A DNA stretch of 37,883 bases from Mesorhizobium sp. LSHC420B00 (GTDB lineage Bacteria; Pseudomonadota; Alphaproteobacteria; Rhizobiales; Rhizobiaceae), in contig NZ_AYVY01000041.1 of NCBI RefSeq assembly GCF_000503055.1, positions 1-37,883 of the forward strand, in the 5' to 3' direction. The position numbers were made by a program, and so were the translations under genes. This document shows, in pieces, positions 36,513 through 37,883 of this stretch. How positions within the stretch are numbered: position 1 is the stretch's first letter; each line of letters opens with the position of its first letter. The notes beneath the pieces were generated by a model. That model did not search any database and was not told the origin of the DNA. It saw only the letters and a list, made by a program, of their open reading frames with translations.

Positions 36513-37322
36513 TCATCGGGCGACAAACGCAGAACCGCCGTTTTGAGCGACACTGCTGAGATACTTCGCAGGCGGCTTGCCAAGCGCTTTCTTGAACATG
36601 GTGATGAAGGCAGTGACCGATTCGTAGCCGAGATCGGCCGAAACCTGCTGCACGCTCGCCCCGGAGGCCTGCGCGCGCAATGCGACGATCAAGTGCAATT
36701 GCTGGCGCCAGCGCCCGAAGGTCAGCCCTGTCTCCTTGACCACGAGACGGGCGAGACTGCTTTCGCTGAGCGCGACGCGATTGGCCCATTCCGCCAGGGT
36801 GCTGCGGTCGGCAGCATCTTCCGCCAACGCCACCGCGATGCGCCTCAAGCGCGGCTCGGACGAGACCGGCAAATGCAGCTGCTGGACAGGCATGCGCGGC
36901 AGTTCGGTGAGCAGAACCCTGGCCAGGAGCTCGCCCCTCGCGTCATTGTCCTCACCGCGATCCGCCAGCTCGATGATGAGCTCGCGCAGCAACGGCGAGA
37001 TCGAAAGCGTGCAGCACCGGTCCGGCAGGTCGGCAGCTTCGGGCTCGATATAGACGAAAAAAATCCGGGCATTGGCGGTCGCGATATTGCTGTGCTCCAT
37101 GTCGCCGGGAATCCACACCGCGCAATGCGGCGGCACCATCCACAGGCCGCTGGGGACGCGACATGTGACGCCGCCGCCGAGCGCGAAGACGAGTTGCCCT
37201 TTGCGGTGGCGGTGGTCCGGCACCTCCGCCCTGGTTTCGGTAACGTCAACGCGCACGGCGATTGCCGAGGCGAGGACATCATCCGGATCGAAAGGCCAGG
37301 GGTAGCGGAGAGGCTGCCTCAT
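36513..37322 (-). CDS. AraC-family transcriptional regulator with cupin sensor domain
   Basis: A 269-residue regulator. The N-terminal cupin-like domain (about residues 20-105) has PDHRHRKGQLVFALGGG and WIPGDMEHS. The C-terminal double helix-turn-helix (about 160-255) has TLAEWANRVALSESSLARLV and VQQVSADLGYESVTAFITMF with the typical FKKALGKPPAKYL end. It is divergent from the MDR oxidoreductase gene across 196 bases, which is the likely target. An 8-base inverted repeat with wide spacing touches its start codon. The effector is unknown. Confidence 0.92.
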   Translation of the reverse strand: MRQPLRYPWPFDPDDVLASAIAVRVDVTETRAEVPDHRHRKGQLVFALGGGVTCRVPSGLWMVPPHCAVWIPGDMEHSNIATANARIFFVYIEPEAADLPDRCCTLSISPLLRELIIELADRGEDNDARGELLARVLLTELPRMPVQQLHLPVSSEPRLRRIAVALAEDAADRSTLAEWANRVALSESSLARLVVKETGLTFGRWRQQLHLIVALRAQASGASVQQVSADLGYESVTAFITMFKKALGKPPAKYLSSVAQNGGSAFVAR

Positions 37323-37384
37323 ATCGACTGATTTTAGCGATGAAATGCAAAGATATCTAAATTACCCAAACAGGAAAGTCGATA
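37322..37384. promoter_or_regulatory. Widely spaced inverted repeat in AraC/MDR promoter
   Basis: TATCGACT (37322-37329) and AGTCGATA (37377-37384) are perfect complements 47 bases apart in the divergent intergenic region. The first starts at the AraC start codon. AraC proteins more often use direct repeats, so a regulatory role is only a suggestion. Confidence 0.3.
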
Positions 37385-37518
37385 GTTTAGGGCCTTGAGT
37401 AACTCAGAAGACGGCAGGGCGGGCTTTCAGTGCCCTGCTTGCGTTCCGAACGTCGGGCCGACAAGCCGGCGCGAAAAACAGGCTGGCGGCCGCCGCGCAG
37501 CAAGAAGGGACGATACCA

Positions 37519-37883
37519 ATGCTCGCTTTGGTCACATCTTCCGAGAGCGCCACCGGGTTGAAACTCGCCGAGCTTGGCGAGCCCGAGCCCGCCCCGCACC
37601 AGGCGCTGGTCTCAGTCCGGGCAGTCTCACTGAACCGCGGCGAACTGCGCCTGCTCAAGATCCGCCCGAACGGCTGGGTGCCTGGCCAGGACGTCGCCGG
37701 AATTGTCGAGCGCGCGACGGCCGATGGCTCCGGGCCGGCCGTCGGCGCCCAGGTTGCGGCGCTGGTCGACGAGGCCGGGTGGGCCGAACGTGTCGCCGTT
37801 CCAACAGACCATCTCGCCGTGCTGCCGGACGATGTCAGCTTCGTCGCCGCCGCCACCGTTCCGGTCGCCGGCACGACCGCGCT
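37519..37883 (+). CDS. MDR-superfamily (zinc/quinone-type) oxidoreductase, 3' truncated by window
   Basis: The first 121 residues of a medium-chain dehydrogenase/reductase; the gene runs off the window end. The N-terminal catalytic domain is visible: PEPAPHQALVSVRAVSLNRGELRLL, then NGWVPGQDVAGIVERATADG and VAALVDEAGWAERVAVPTDHLAVLPDDVSF, ending at VPVAGTTAL. The usual Zn-ligand Cys is replaced in SLNRGEL, which points to a quinone-reductase-like, zinc-free enzyme using NADPH. AGAAGGGA lies 9 bases before the ATG. It is divergent from the AraC gene and presumably controlled by it. Confidence 0.88.
   Translation, partial: MLALVTSSESATGLKLAELGEPEPAPHQALVSVRAVSLNRGELRLLKIRPNGWVPGQDVAGIVERATADGSGPAVGAQVAALVDEAGWAERVAVPTDHLAVLPDDVSFVAAATVPVAGTTA

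Overview
The window looks like chromosome from an alphaproteobacterium of the order Rhizobiales, most likely Mesorhizobium or a close relative. The reasons are high GC, the gene content (a smo/mtl polyol operon, a rhizobial-style urease cluster carrying HupE/UreJ and DUF1272 genes, and a NodF/NodE-like pair) and several dispersed intergenic palindromes of the kind common in rhizobia. The genus is inferred from recalled family knowledge, not from a search. I see no rRNA, tRNA, CRISPR array, transposase or phage gene.

Layout. (1) 245-8458: pncB; a LysR regulator divergent from an agmatinase-type ureohydrolase; a polar amino-acid ABC cassette (binding protein and two permeases, no ATPase); a MATE exporter; a histidine phosphatase. 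(2) 8473-20812: a polyol catabolic block on the minus strand: SmoE-F-G-K importer, SmoS sorbitol dehydrogenase, MtlK mannitol 2-dehydrogenase, a HAD phosphatase and an FGGY pentulose kinase. Its probable SorC-type regulator lies upstream, separated from it by an unrelated LysR gene and a DUF1127 gene. A second HAD phosphatase diverges from the regulator. (3) 21095-30290: urease cluster on the minus strand in the order ureD, ureA, DUF1272, hupE/ureJ, ureB, (two exported proteins on the plus strand), ureC, a six-helix membrane protein, ureE, ureF, a DUF3995 membrane protein, ureG, class II aldolase. (4) 30493-32789: an acyl carrier protein and ketosynthase closely resembling NodF and NodE, then a glutathione-transferase-like gene. 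(5) 32811-37883: an H1-like basic protein, a PRK/pantothenate-kinase-like P-loop kinase, an aldose-1-epimerase-like protein, a D,D-carboxypeptidase lipoprotein, and an AraC regulator divergent from an MDR oxidoreductase that runs off the end.

How the genes work together. The polyol block imports sorbitol, mannitol or arabitol, oxidises them to ketoses and phosphorylates the pentuloses. The same two-site motif, two GCAATTGC-like octamers with centres 19 bp apart, precedes both smoE and the SorC gene, so I propose it as the regulator's operator. The ureohydrolase releases urea, which the urease in the same window could split, although the two loci are about 18 kb apart and need not be co-regulated.

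Most unusual points. The NodFE-like pair has no visible nod box, and its carrier protein has His instead of Asp just before the phosphopantetheine serine. The urease cluster carries uncharacterised membrane proteins tightly packed with its accessory genes, and two exported-protein genes on the opposite strand separate ureB from ureC.
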